64,000 bases of DNA, from NCBI GenBank assembly GCA_017794945.1, contig CP051239.1:1240001-1304000 (forward strand), written 5' to 3'. Shown in pieces: positions 44,799 through 53,021 of this stretch. Below the pieces are notes generated by a model. It had not been told where the DNA came from, did no database searches, and was given only the letters and a program-made list of their open reading frames with translations. A program made the translations under genes and the position numbers. The stretch comes from Alcanivorax sp. Lineage in GTDB: Bacteria; Pseudomonadota; Gammaproteobacteria; Pseudomonadales; Alcanivoracaceae. Position 1 is the stretch's first letter; each line of letters opens with the position of its first letter.

Positions 44799-47498
44799 AT
44801 GGGGTTTTCGCGGCGGCACCGGTTTTATTTCGTCCTCGTGGCGTTATGGCTCACCGGTCCGGCCCTTGCCGCCAGCGATGCCCAGTGCCAGCGCGAACAG
44901 GCCGCGCTCAACCAGTGGCGCGAAGGCAACGAGCGGCTGGAGGCGCATCTTGAGCACCTGGACACGGCCCTGGCCGGGGAACCGGTGGCGCCGGCGGCGC
45001 TCACCGACGCGCTGGGCGCCGCCCCCACCGGCAGCGCGCCGCCGCCGTCGCGGGCGCCCGCCGCCGTGGTGCCCGGCTGCGACGCCCTGGCCTCGGAGTA
45101 CAAAGGGGTGCGCGAACGGACCCTGCGGCTCACCGAACAACGCCGGGCGAAACGGCTGCAATGGTTTGAGCTGGCCGACGAACAGCGGCGCGCCCTGACC
45201 ACCTGGCACGAGCTCTACCAGAACCTGGCCGGCGCCCCGGCCGAGGGCGGCTCCGACGATTATCTGCGCGAGCGCCTGGCCGGCCTGATCGCCCTGACCC
45301 CGCTGCTGCGCCGGGACCCGGCCGCCGCCTTCACCGCGCTGGACCGGCTGGCCCGGCGCCCGGGCACCCCGCCCTGGCTGAGCGCGGCGGAACCGGCCCA
45401 GGAGATGCTCTGGCGCCGGCAGAGCGCCGAGGCGCAACGCCAGGTGCTGGCGCTGCGCGCCGCTTTATGGGATCAGGCCGGCGGCCTGGCGCTGCTGACC
45501 GGGCGCGGCGGGCTCGACGCCGCGCTGACGGTGATTGATCTGGAAATCGGGCTGGCCGTGGACCGTCTCTATCAGGCGTTCCAGCTCACCTTCCAGGAGG
45601 GGCGCCTGAACGGCGAGATGCGCCGCTATCTGCCGCTGCTCAGCAATGCCCTGGCGCTGCTGCTGGGTATCGCCCTGTTCGCGGTGCTGATCCATTTCAG
45701 CCGGCGCGGCAAAGGCGCCCTGCTGTCGCTGCACGCACGCGTCATGGAAGCCAGCGGCGGGCGCCGCTGGCTGTGGAACCTCAGCCGGCTGGTGGCGGGG
45801 CTGGCGCCGCTGCTGCCGTGGCTGATTCCCTGGTTCGCGCTCGACCTGGTGGAACCGGCGCTGCAGGCGCCGTCCACCCGTTTGCTGCTGTGGCTGCTGC
45901 CGCTGGCTCGGCTGTATGTGGTGTTCGGGCTCACCTGGCTGATCGGCGAATGGCTGGTGCTGCGCGTGGCCCAGGGCGCCGGCACCTACCTGAACGGCGA
46001 ACAGGCCAACCAGGCCGGCGAACGGGCGCGCCGCGTGGCGGTCTGGCTGATGCTGCCCTGGGCGCTGTTCCTGGCGGTGGACCAACTACTTGGCGGCGGC
46101 CTGCTGCACGATTTCAGCAGGCTGCTGCTGGGGCTGGCGCTGTACGCCGCCATCGGCCGCCTGCTCACGCAGCGCGGCGAGGACTACCTGGTGTGCCTGC
46201 AGAGCATTCTGCCGTCGCGGCTCGACCCCCTGGCGGCGCGCCTGCTCAGTCAGCGCCTGTTCTCCTGGACCGCGCCCTTGCTGCTCCCGGTGGCTCTGGT
46301 GTACTTCGTGTTCCGTTACCTGGACCAGCTGCTGGCCGGCGCCGACTGGTACCTGCGCCTCAAGGCGCGCTGGTTCCGGATGCGCGCGCAAAGCGGCGAC
46401 GAGGACGACAAGGCCGAAGACGACACGCGGCCCGCCCGCGAGTACCAGCAGTGGTTCGACGCCGGCCTGCCCGACGACGAGCCGGCGCCCTTTATCGATA
46501 CCGGGCTCACCGACGCCATGGAAAAGGCAATCCAGCGCTGGCGCGAGGACAAAACCGACGAGAACACCCTGCTGGTGGCCGGCGAGAAAGGCAGCGGCAA
46601 AAGCATGGCGGCGCGCCGCCTGACCCGCGCCCTGGAGAAAAACGACGAGGGCCTGCGGGTGGTGTCCGTGGCGGTGCCGCCCAAAACCCTGGCCCCGGAG
46701 GACGTCATCGCCCTGGTCGCCGAGGCGCTGGACGAATCTCTCGAGGACGGCCCCGCCAGCCTGGTGAAGAACGACGAGCAGCGCCGCCCCACCCTGCTGA
46801 TACTGGACGAAGCGCAGAATTTCTTCCTCGCCCGGATCGGCGGTCTGGAAGGCTGGCGCACGCTGCTGCGTTTGACCAACGCGCGCCTGGACAACCTGTT
46901 CTGGCTGGTGCTGCTCAACAACCAGAGCTGGGCGTACCTGTGCAATGTGTTCGGCCGGGAATATCAGTTCCGCAATGTGGTGCGCGTGAAGCGCTGGGGG
47001 CAGAGCGAGATTCGCTCCCTGATTCTGTCGCGGCACCATCTTTCCGGCCAGACCCTGCGTTACGACGAGGTGCTGCTGTCCTCCCGGGGGCCGGAGGCGG
47101 GCAACGTGCGCAACGCCGAGCAGCGCTACTTCAGCCTGCTGTGGGACGCCTGCCGGGGTAACCCGATGGCGGCGCTGAGGCTGTGGCTGAGCTCGGTGAA
47201 AGTGACCCGTCGCCAGGTGCTGGTGGGGCTGCCCGCCAAACCGCAGGGCACCGCGGTGGAAAAGGCCGGCGAGAATCTGCTGTTCGTGTACGCCGCCATC
47301 GCCACCCACGAAAACCTGTCCAGCGGGGAGATCGTGGCCGCCACCGACCTGCCGGAAAATGTGGTGCGTTACGCCCTGAAGGCGGGCTTCGACGCCGGCT
47401 TTATCCGCCAGAGCGACGACGGGCGGTACCGGCTGGTGCCGCTCTGGTACCACACCGTGATCAACCATCTGACCAGGAAGAATCTGCTCCATGAATGA
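44799..47498 (+). CDS. membrane protein with periplasmic coiled coil, multiple TM helices and cytosolic P-loop ATPase
   Basis: An 899-residue protein. Order: signal peptide (cleavage near residue 25, ALAAS); periplasmic helical/coiled-coil region (about 26-285); about seven to eight membrane helices (about 290-540, e.g. YLPLLSNALALLLGIALFAVL); an acidic linker (DEDDKAEDDTRP); then a P-loop ATPase with Walker A GEKGSGKS (595-602) and Walker B LLILDEAQN (Asp670, Glu671), NNQSW sensor-like loop; and a C-terminal winged-helix-like end (SSGEIVAATDLPENVVRYAL). The N-terminal half is laid out like the scaffold of large MscS-family channels (MscK type). The stop overlaps the MscS gene by 8 bp, so both products should work together. 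Confidence 0.88.
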   Translation: MGFSRRHRFYFVLVALWLTGPALAASDAQCQREQAALNQWREGNERLEAHLEHLDTALAGEPVAPAALTDALGAAPTGSAPPPSRAPAAVVPGCDALASEYKGVRERTLRLTEQRRAKRLQWFELADEQRRALTTWHELYQNLAGAPAEGGSDDYLRERLAGLIALTPLLRRDPAAAFTALDRLARRPGTPPWLSAAEPAQEMLWRRQSAEAQRQVLALRAALWDQAGGLALLTGRGGLDAALTVIDLEIGLAVDRLYQAFQLTFQEGRLNGEMRRYLPLLSNALALLLGIALFAVLIHFSRRGKGALLSLHARVMEASGGRRWLWNLSRLVAGLAPLLPWLIPWFALDLVEPALQAPSTRLLLWLLPLARLYVVFGLTWLIGEWLVLRVAQGAGTYLNGEQANQAGERARRVAVWLMLPWALFLAVDQLLGGGLLHDFSRLLLGLALYAAIGRLLTQRGEDYLVCLQSILPSRLDPLAARLLSQRLFSWTAPLLLPVALVYFVFRYLDQLLAGADWYLRLKARWFRMRAQSGDEDDKAEDDTRPAREYQQWFDAGLPDDEPAPFIDTGLTDAMEKAIQRWREDKTDENTLLVAGEKGSGKSMAARRLTRALEKNDEGLRVVSVAVPPKTLAPEDVIALVAEALDESLEDGPASLVKNDEQRRPTLLILDEAQNFFLARIGGLEGWRTLLRLTNARLDNLFWLVLLNNQSWAYLCNVFGREYQFRNVVRVKRWGQSEIRSLILSRHHLSGQTLRYDEVLLSSRGPEAGNVRNAEQRYFSLLWDACRGNPMAALRLWLSSVKVTRRQVLVGLPAKPQGTAVEKAGENLLFVYAAIATHENLSSGEIVAATDLPENVVRYALKAGFDAGFIRQSDDGRYRLVPLWYHTVINHLTRKNLLHE

Positions 47499-48309
47499 AA
47501 GCGGCGATATTGTCACGGACCTGGCGGTGGTGGTGGACCTGTTCAACGCCTACGCCATTCTTTTGCTGGTGGCCGGCGGTTTCTGCCTGTGGGCGCTGAA
47601 CTGGGGCATTCAGAAAGTCAGCGGCTCGCTGATGGACAAGGTGCCGGCACGCCGCTTTCTGATCCTGCAGATCACCACGCTGATCGGCTTTCTGATCTAC
47701 ACCCTGGGCACCGGCGCGCTGATCGTCGGGGTGCTCAACCCGCCGCGGGAATTCATGCTGGCGGCGGCGGGCTCGATCGCGGTGGCGCTGGGCTTCGCGC
47801 TCAAGGACGTGGCGGCGTCGCTGGTGGCCGGCCTGCTGTTGCTGTTCGACCGGCCGTTCCAGGTCGGTGACCGGATCAGCTTCGGCGACACCTACGGCGA
47901 GATCGTCGCCATCGGCCTGCGCGCGGTGCGCGTGCAGACGCTGGACGACAACCTGGTGACGATTCCCAACGCCCGTTTCATCACCGACGTGGTGGCCTCC
48001 GGCAACGCCGGCGAGCTGGACATGATGGTGGTCACCGACTTCCATGTGTCGGTGCAGGCGGACCTGGAACAGGTGCGCGGCATTATCGAGGAAGTGATCG
48101 TCACCAGCCGCTACGCCTATTTGAAAAAGCCGGTGACCTTCGCCATTGAAGAGGTGGAAATCGGCAACGCCCTGGCGGTGCGGTTCCGCTCCAAGGCCTA
48201 TGTGCTGGACGTGCGCTACGAAAAAGCGTTCCAGAGTGACGTGGTGTTGCGGGTCACCGCGCTGTTCCGCGACCAGGAGATTCCCCGGCCGCGGATACTG
48301 CGCGACTGA
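47491..48309 (+). CDS. MscS-family mechanosensitive channel
   Basis: A 272-residue channel with about three membrane helices (residues 15-40, 55-85, 90-125). The pore helix has the Gly/Ala pattern AAAGSIAVALGFALKDVAASLVAGLLLLFDRPF, followed by the beta domain signature FQVGDRISFGDTYGEIVAIGLRAVRVQTLDDNLVTIPNARF and a cytoplasmic cage domain. It should form a heptameric pore opened by membrane tension. Translation is coupled to the preceding ATPase gene (8-bp overlap, AGGAAG upstream). The short N-terminus lacks the large scaffold that the ATPase protein seems to supply. Confidence 0.93.
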   Translation: MNESGDIVTDLAVVVDLFNAYAILLLVAGGFCLWALNWGIQKVSGSLMDKVPARRFLILQITTLIGFLIYTLGTGALIVGVLNPPREFMLAAAGSIAVALGFALKDVAASLVAGLLLLFDRPFQVGDRISFGDTYGEIVAIGLRAVRVQTLDDNLVTIPNARFITDVVASGNAGELDMMVVTDFHVSVQADLEQVRGIIEEVIVTSRYAYLKKPVTFAIEEVEIGNALAVRFRSKAYVLDVRYEKAFQSDVVLRVTALFRDQEIPRPRILRD

Positions 48310-48317
48310 ACGTAGCG

Positions 48318-49193
48318 TTAGCGGGGCGCCAGCTCCGGCCGGTCCAGCATCTCGGCCAGCCGTGCCAGGGCGCGCTCGCGCACCGCGCGGCTGTCTTTCT
48401 TTTCCGGGTGGAACGACGGCTTGTAGTAAGCGGCGTAGGAACGGCCCAGCCGGCGCAGCCAGCCCGGGCGGCCGAGCAGCCAGTTCAGGCCGTTGCCCAC
48501 CGAGCGCAAATCACGCTTGTCGTCCATGCCCTGGCGCAGCTGGATGTAGTGGAAGATGGTGAAGCCGATGAATTCCACCGTGGTCAGCGCCATCTCCGAC
48601 GTGCGCACCCAGTAGCTGCCCACCTGATCGGCATAGACGTCGAACGCCACCGCCTTGTGCTCGCTTTCCTCGATGGCGTGCCACAGCCACAGCGGCAGCA
48701 TGCGCTCGTCCATGCCTTCCAGGAACTCGGGCTCTTCAAGCATCAGCTCGGCGAGCATGGCGGTGAAGTGCTCCAGGGCACAGGTCTTGGCGAGCTGCCG
48801 CTCCGGAGAAAACTTCTTGGCGATCCACTTCATGCCTTCATGAACATAATCGTGCACCTTCTGGGTCGGTACACCCTTGCTCTCCATGAAGGCGTTGAAC
48901 TGTTCGTGTTCGTTGCCGTGGTGCGCCTCCTGGCCGATGAACCCTTTCACCCGCTCGCGCAGATCCGGGTCGGTGATCTGTTTCTGGTAGTGGCGCACCG
49001 AGCGCACGAAGAAGCGCTCGCCTTCCGGGAAGGTACAGGACAACGCGGTCAGCAGAATGGTCTTGAACTGGTCGCCGGCGAACCAGTAGCGCGGCATGTC
49101 CGGGTCGAACTGGAAATCCATACGCCGGGGCTGGATGTCGCTGCCGTTGGTGCGGCGCGGCTCGTTCGAGGAAATCGGGGCTTTGGCGTTCAT
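48318..49193 (-). CDS. PF10118-type predicted metal-dependent hydrolase
   Basis: A 291-residue helical protein with ferritin-like metal motifs: FIGQEAHHGNEHEQFN, CALEHFTAMLAELM and LWHAIEESEHKAVAFDVY, which supply Glu and His ligands for a di-metal site. This matches the family annotated as predicted metal-dependent hydrolase, whose reaction is not established; an oxidative role is equally possible. I use the second ATG (49193), nine bases after AGGGAAG; the ATG at 49202 sits too close to that site. Confidence 0.85.
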   Translation of the reverse strand: MNAKAPISSNEPRRTNGSDIQPRRMDFQFDPDMPRYWFAGDQFKTILLTALSCTFPEGERFFVRSVRHYQKQITDPDLRERVKGFIGQEAHHGNEHEQFNAFMESKGVPTQKVHDYVHEGMKWIAKKFSPERQLAKTCALEHFTAMLAELMLEEPEFLEGMDERMLPLWLWHAIEESEHKAVAFDVYADQVGSYWVRTSEMALTTVEFIGFTIFHYIQLRQGMDDKRDLRSVGNGLNWLLGRPGWLRRLGRSYAAYYKPSFHPEKKDSRAVRERALARLAEMLDRPELAPR

Positions 49194-49358
49194 AGCAATC
49201 ATCTTCCCTGTCGCGGTGAGCGGCGCCTCGACGACGCCTCACTGGAACCTTGAGTAATGACCGTCAATATGGGCCAGCGCACCCGGAACACTCCAGGGCC
49301 GGTTGTGCCATTTTTTAATCCGCGGGTGGCCCGCCCGGAGACCGCGGCGGCCACGCAT

Positions 49359-49383
49359 AAAAAAGGCCGGCGGGGAGCCGGCC
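49359..49383 (-). terminator. intrinsic terminator of the peroxiredoxin gene
   Basis: GGCCGGC/GCCGGCC stem with loop GGGGA; on the minus strand it is followed by six T. It closes the Prx-Grx gene and lies in a 280-bp gap (49194-49475) with no other feature. Confidence 0.88.
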
Positions 49384-49475
49384 AGTTGGGGAAGATCATG
49401 GCGCGGGGCGAACCCGCGCCCGTGGGCACATCCTTTTGCCCGGGGTTGAGCATTACGGTGAGCGCGTAATGGGTT

Positions 49476-50216
49476 TCAGGCGGTGGCTTTGAGCCAGTCG
49501 GTCAGCTCGTCGGCGCCACCGATACGCTGGCCTTCGATGTACACCTGCGGCGTGGTGCCGGCGCCGGTGACGGCGGCCAGGGTGCTGTAGCTCAGGCCAC
49601 GGTTGCCCAGTTCGATTTCCTCGAACTTGAAGCCGGCGTCGCGCAGTTCGCGCTTGGCGCGGGCACAGTGCGGGCAGCCCGGCTTGGTGAAGATGGTCAC
49701 CCGTTGGGGCAGGGACGCTTCACCGTTGATGTGGGTCAGCATGGTGTCGGCGTCGGACACTTCGAACGGGTCGCCGGGCTTCTCCGGCTCAATGAACATC
49801 TTCTCAATCACGCCGTCCTTCACCAGCATGGAATAGCGCCAGCTGCGCGGACCGAAACCCAGGTCCTGCTTGCCGACCAGCATGCCCATCTTTTCGCTGA
49901 ACTCGCCGTTGCCATCCGGAATGAAACGGATGTTGTTGGCGTCCTGATCACCGGCCCAGGCGTTCATCACGAAGCCGTCGTTCACCGACAGACAGATGAT
50001 TTCGTCAATGCCGTTGGCTTTAAACACCGGCGCCAATTCGTTGTAACGCGGCAGATGCGTGGACGAACAGGTCGGCGTGAACGCGCCGGGGAGGGCGAAC
50101 ACCACTACGTTTTTGCCGGCGAACAGATCATCAGTGGTAACGTCTTTCCACTCGTTGCCTTCGCGGGTACGGAACGTGACTTCAGGTACCTTTTCGCCTT
50201 CACGATTCTCCAACAT
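49476..50216 (-). CDS. peroxiredoxin-glutaredoxin fusion (Prx5-type hybrid)
   Basis: A 246-residue antioxidant enzyme that reduces peroxides with glutathione. The Prx5 domain (1-165) has the peroxidatic Cys50 in [14 protein letters not shown]; the C-terminal glutaredoxin domain (172-246) has active site CPHC (181-184) and [18 protein letters not shown]. The glutaredoxin part recycles the peroxiredoxin, so no separate reductant protein is needed. AGGAGG precedes the ATG at 50216. It lies downstream of dps on the same strand within an oxidative-stress group. Confidence 0.94.
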   Translation of the reverse strand: MLENREGEKVPEVTFRTREGNEWKDVTTDDLFAGKNVVVFALPGAFTPTCSSTHLPRYNELAPVFKANGIDEIICLSVNDGFVMNAWAGDQDANNIRFIPDGNGEFSEKMGMLVGKQDLGFGPRSWRYSMLVKDGVIEKMFIEPEKPGDPFEVSDADTMLTHINGEASLPQRVTIFTKPGCPHCARAKRELRDAGFKFEEIELGNRGLSYSTLAAVTGAGTTPQVYIEGQRIGGADELTDWLKATA

Positions 50217-50311
50217 TAAATGCTTCCTCCTGTTCGGTGCATCGGAATGTGGCTGATTGATGAAGGCATGGTAGCCACCGCGCCCTCATCAATAAAACGA
50301 ATGGTGCCTAT

Positions 50312-50333
50312 ATAGCGAATAGCCCTTCGCTAT
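50312..50333. repeat. hairpin at the end of dps
   Basis: Perfect 8-bp arms ATAGCGAA (50312-50319) and TTCGCTAT (50326-50333). It touches the dps stop codon and has no T-run, so it may attenuate or protect the dps mRNA or be part of the Prx-Grx control region. Confidence 0.5.
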
Positions 50334-50782
50334 CAATCGCCCAGGTGGGCGGACAGCATCCAGGCGGCCTTCTCGTGGATCTCGATACGCTCGCTGGCGA
50401 TTGCCGCGGTGCCTTCGTCCTCATGGCCGGCGGCCAGCTTGAGCACCTTGTTGGCGCGCTCCGCCACGATGCGATGGTCCGCGGTCAGCGTCTTCAGCAT
50501 TTCCGTGGCGTCCGGCTCGCCCTCGGCGTCCTTCACGGACGACAGACGGGCGAAGGCCGCGTAGCTGCCCGGCGCTTTATCGCCCAGGGCGCGAATGCGC
50601 TCCGCGATGGTGTCCACCGCCGTCGCCAGCTCGGTGTACTGCTGTTCGAACAGCAGATGCAGGCTGTGGAACATGGGGCCGGTGACGTTCCAGTGGTAAT
50701 TGTGGGTTTTCAAATACAGGGTATAACTCTCCGCGAGCAGTTTACTCAGCTCCTGGGAGACTTCTTTGCTGTGTTCAATCAT
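50333..50782 (-). CDS. dps: Dps family DNA-binding ferritin-like protein
   Basis: A 149-residue dodecameric mini-ferritin that stores iron using H2O2 and protects DNA. The ferroxidase-site residues are in THNYHWNVTGPMFHSLHLLFEQQYTEL (His, Asp/Glu), with AERIRALGDKAPGS. The N-terminal tail is short, so DNA binding may be weak. AAAGGAGAG precedes the ATG. It is upstream of and co-oriented with the Prx-Grx gene and divergent from the hemolysin III gene (200 bp). Confidence 0.93.
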   Translation of the reverse strand: MIEHSKEVSQELSKLLAESYTLYLKTHNYHWNVTGPMFHSLHLLFEQQYTELATAVDTIAERIRALGDKAPGSYAAFARLSSVKDAEGEPDATEMLKTLTADHRIVAERANKVLKLAAGHEDEGTAAIASERIEIHEKAAWMLSAHLGD

Positions 50783-50982
50783 GGTGCTCTCCTTTGCGGG
50801 AATGTCCGGATTGACTCCAATACCTTTACGCTAAGCCCTCGGGGTCGGAACCGCGAACTCATTTTCGATATACTCGTCATAGCTTGGTGCAATCGAACCT
50901 TTATCCGCGCTTTGCAAGCCGCAAAGCCAGCGCTCATGATGCGCGTTTTCAGTGAACGGCGGGTTAACCTCAAGGAACGTGT

Positions 50983-51660
50983 ATGACGACACCTTCTACA
51001 CCCTCCGCGTCTTCCGAGCCGGGTCAGCCGGACTACCCTCTGATCGAAGAGGTGATCAACAGCCTCACCCATGCCATCGGCCTGCTGCTGAGCATCGCCG
51101 GCACCGCGGTACTGGTGGCGTCGGCCAGCGTCCAGGGCGACCCCTGGAAAATCGTTTCCTTCAGCGTGTTCGGCGCCAGCCTGGCGCTGCTGTACGGCGC
51201 CAGCATGCTCTACCACGGCAGCCGGCGCCCGCATCGGCGGGCGCTCTACAAGATGCTGGATCACTGCGCGATTTTCGCGTTGATCGCGGGCACCTATACG
51301 CCGTTTCTGCTGGTCAATATGCGCGGCACCGTGGGCTGGACCCTGTTCGGCGTGATCTGGGGGCTGGCGTTCACCGGTATCGTTCTGAAGCTGCGTTTCG
51401 GTAACCGCTACAAACTGGCCCGGGTGGGAATTTACCTGGCCATGGGCTGGCTGGTGATGTTCGCGTCCGGGGAGCTGATGGACACGGTCAGCCCGTTGGG
51501 CTTCTGGCTGCTGCTCGCCGGCGGCATCACCTATACCGCCGGCGTGGTGTTTTATCTGGCCGACCGGCTGCCGTACAACCACGCCATCTGGCATCTGTTC
51601 GTGGTGGGCGGCAGTGTCTGCCATTTCTACGCTATCTACTACGCGGTGCTGCCCGCCTGA
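50983..51660 (+). CDS. hemolysin III family (PAQR-type) membrane protein
   Basis: A 225-residue, seven-helix membrane protein of the YqfA/hemolysin III group. Family motifs: EEVINSLTHAIGLLLSIAG, ASMLYHGSRR, LDHCAIFALIAGTYTPF and the C-terminal HAIWHLFVVGGSVCHFYAI, whose histidines form the metal site. Members are linked to membrane fluidity homeostasis. The start at 50983 follows AAGGAACG. Confidence 0.92.
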   Translation: MTTPSTPSASSEPGQPDYPLIEEVINSLTHAIGLLLSIAGTAVLVASASVQGDPWKIVSFSVFGASLALLYGASMLYHGSRRPHRRALYKMLDHCAIFALIAGTYTPFLLVNMRGTVGWTLFGVIWGLAFTGIVLKLRFGNRYKLARVGIYLAMGWLVMFASGELMDTVSPLGFWLLLAGGITYTAGVVFYLADRLPYNHAIWHLFVVGGSVCHFYAIYYAVLPA

Positions 51661-51666
51661 CGGGCC

Positions 51667-52143
51667 TCAGAGCAGCGCTTCGATGTCGTCGGCGAGCTTT
51701 TCCGGCTTGTCCTTCGGCGCGTAGCGCTTGACCACGTTGCCGTCGCGATCGACCAGAAACTTGGTGAAGTTCCATTTGATCGCCTCGGTGCCCAGCAGGC
51801 CCGGCGATTCCGATTTCAGAAACTTGAACACCGGATGGGCGTTGTCGCCGTTGACGTCCACTTTTTCGAACATCGGGAACGAGACGCCGTAATTCTTCTC
51901 GCAGAAGGCGCCGATTTCCTCGGCCTCGCCGGGCTCCTGGCGGCCGAACTGGTTGCAGGGGAAACCCAGCACTTCCAGCCCCCGGTCGGCGAAGTTGGCG
52001 TACAGCTTCTGCAGCCCTTCGTACTGCGGCGTGAAGCCGCACTTGCTGGCGGTGTTCACCACCAGCAGAACCTTGCCCTTGTAGTCGGAGAGGGGCTTTT
52101 CCTCGCCGTTGAGCGTGCGTGCCTTGTAGTCGAAAAGACTCAT
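51667..52143 (-). CDS. glutathione peroxidase (Cys type)
   Basis: A 158-residue thiol peroxidase. The N-terminus MSLFDYKARTLNGEE, the active site NTASKCGFTPQYEGLQKLY (Cys instead of selenocysteine), the FPCNQFGRQEPG motif with Gln and the WNFTKFLVDRDGNVVKRY motif with Trp and Asn complete the tetrad. AAGGAGAAG lies upstream of the ATG at 52143; the frame is open six codons further. Convergent with the hemolysin III gene (6 bp). Confidence 0.94.
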   Translation of the reverse strand: MSLFDYKARTLNGEEKPLSDYKGKVLLVVNTASKCGFTPQYEGLQKLYANFADRGLEVLGFPCNQFGRQEPGEAEEIGAFCEKNYGVSFPMFEKVDVNGDNAHPVFKFLKSESPGLLGTEAIKWNFTKFLVDRDGNVVKRYAPKDKPEKLADDIEALL

Positions 52144-52210
52144 GGACCTTCTCCTTATCAAAGGGCGGTAACGCCGGCGGGCGCTCAGGCCCGCCGGCCC
52201 GGCGGTGCGC

Positions 52211-52885
52211 CTAGTCCGAGTATAGCGCGTCCACCACCGCTTTCGCGGTCACTTCGCTGGACGGCGGGTTCTGGCCGGTGACCAGGCGCCCGTCGGTGAC
52301 CACCTGGGGCTCGAACTTGCCCTTGTTGTGGATCTCCGCGCCCAGCTCCTGGAGACGGCTTTCCAGCAGGAACGGCATCACCTCGTCGAGGCCCACTTCG
52401 CGCTCCTCTTCGTTGGTGAAGCAGCTCACACGGCGGTCCTTGACCAGCGGCACGCCGTTTTCGTCGCGCACCCCGACCAGCGCCGCCGGGCCGTGGCAGA
52501 CCGCGCTGATTACACCGCCCTGGGCCCAGGTACGCTCCAGCACGCCGGCCACCAGCGGGTTGTCGGGCATGTCGAACATGGCGCCGTGACCGCCGGGCAC
52601 GAATACCCCGACGAAGCCGTCTTCCCAGATTTCCTCCAGGGGGCGGGTGTCCTCCAGCTCGGCGATGGCGTCCTTCCACTGCTCTTTCTGCTCATCGTCG
52701 GGCACCGAGCGGGGATCGATCGGCACCTTGCCGCCGGTGGGGCTGGCGACACGCACCGGCACCTTGTTGTCGCGGAAAATCTGGTAGGGGATCGCAAACT
52801 CTTCCAGCCACAGACCGGTCTGTTGCCCCTGACCCATCTGCGATGCGCTGGTGACCAGCATCAGAAGTGGCTTGTCCAAATTCAT
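52211..52885 (-). CDS. DJ-1/PfpI (class I GATase-like) family protein
   Basis: A 224-residue protein of the HchA-like branch. The nucleophile elbow VCHGPAALVG provides the reactive Cys, with FVPGGHGAMFDMPDN and the acidic EWK/DEQKEQW region typical of glyoxalase III/deglycase candidates. NPPSSEVTAKAVVDAL near the C-terminus fits the family. It lies 67 bp upstream of the glutathione peroxidase gene on the same strand. Detoxification of reactive carbonyls is likely but not proven by sequence. Confidence 0.9.
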   Translation of the reverse strand: MNLDKPLLMLVTSASQMGQGQQTGLWLEEFAIPYQIFRDNKVPVRVASPTGGKVPIDPRSVPDDEQKEQWKDAIAELEDTRPLEEIWEDGFVGVFVPGGHGAMFDMPDNPLVAGVLERTWAQGGVISAVCHGPAALVGVRDENGVPLVKDRRVSCFTNEEEREVGLDEVMPFLLESRLQELGAEIHNKGKFEPQVVTDGRLVTGQNPPSSEVTAKAVVDALYSD

Positions 52886-53021
52886 AGTGGCTCCTTGTCG
52901 ATATTCCGCTTGACGCTGACAGACGCGGCATCAAGATGTGATGAACTTCATTCGCCGTTTCCCACAGCGTGGGGGCGGCCTTCACCATTTCAACGACCGG
53001 CCCCGGACGGATACTCAAACC

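Noticed and set aside
50312..50333. OxyR binding site
   Set aside because: ATAG and CTAT half-sites occur, but the four-part spacing of the OxyR motif is not met; kept only as a hairpin.
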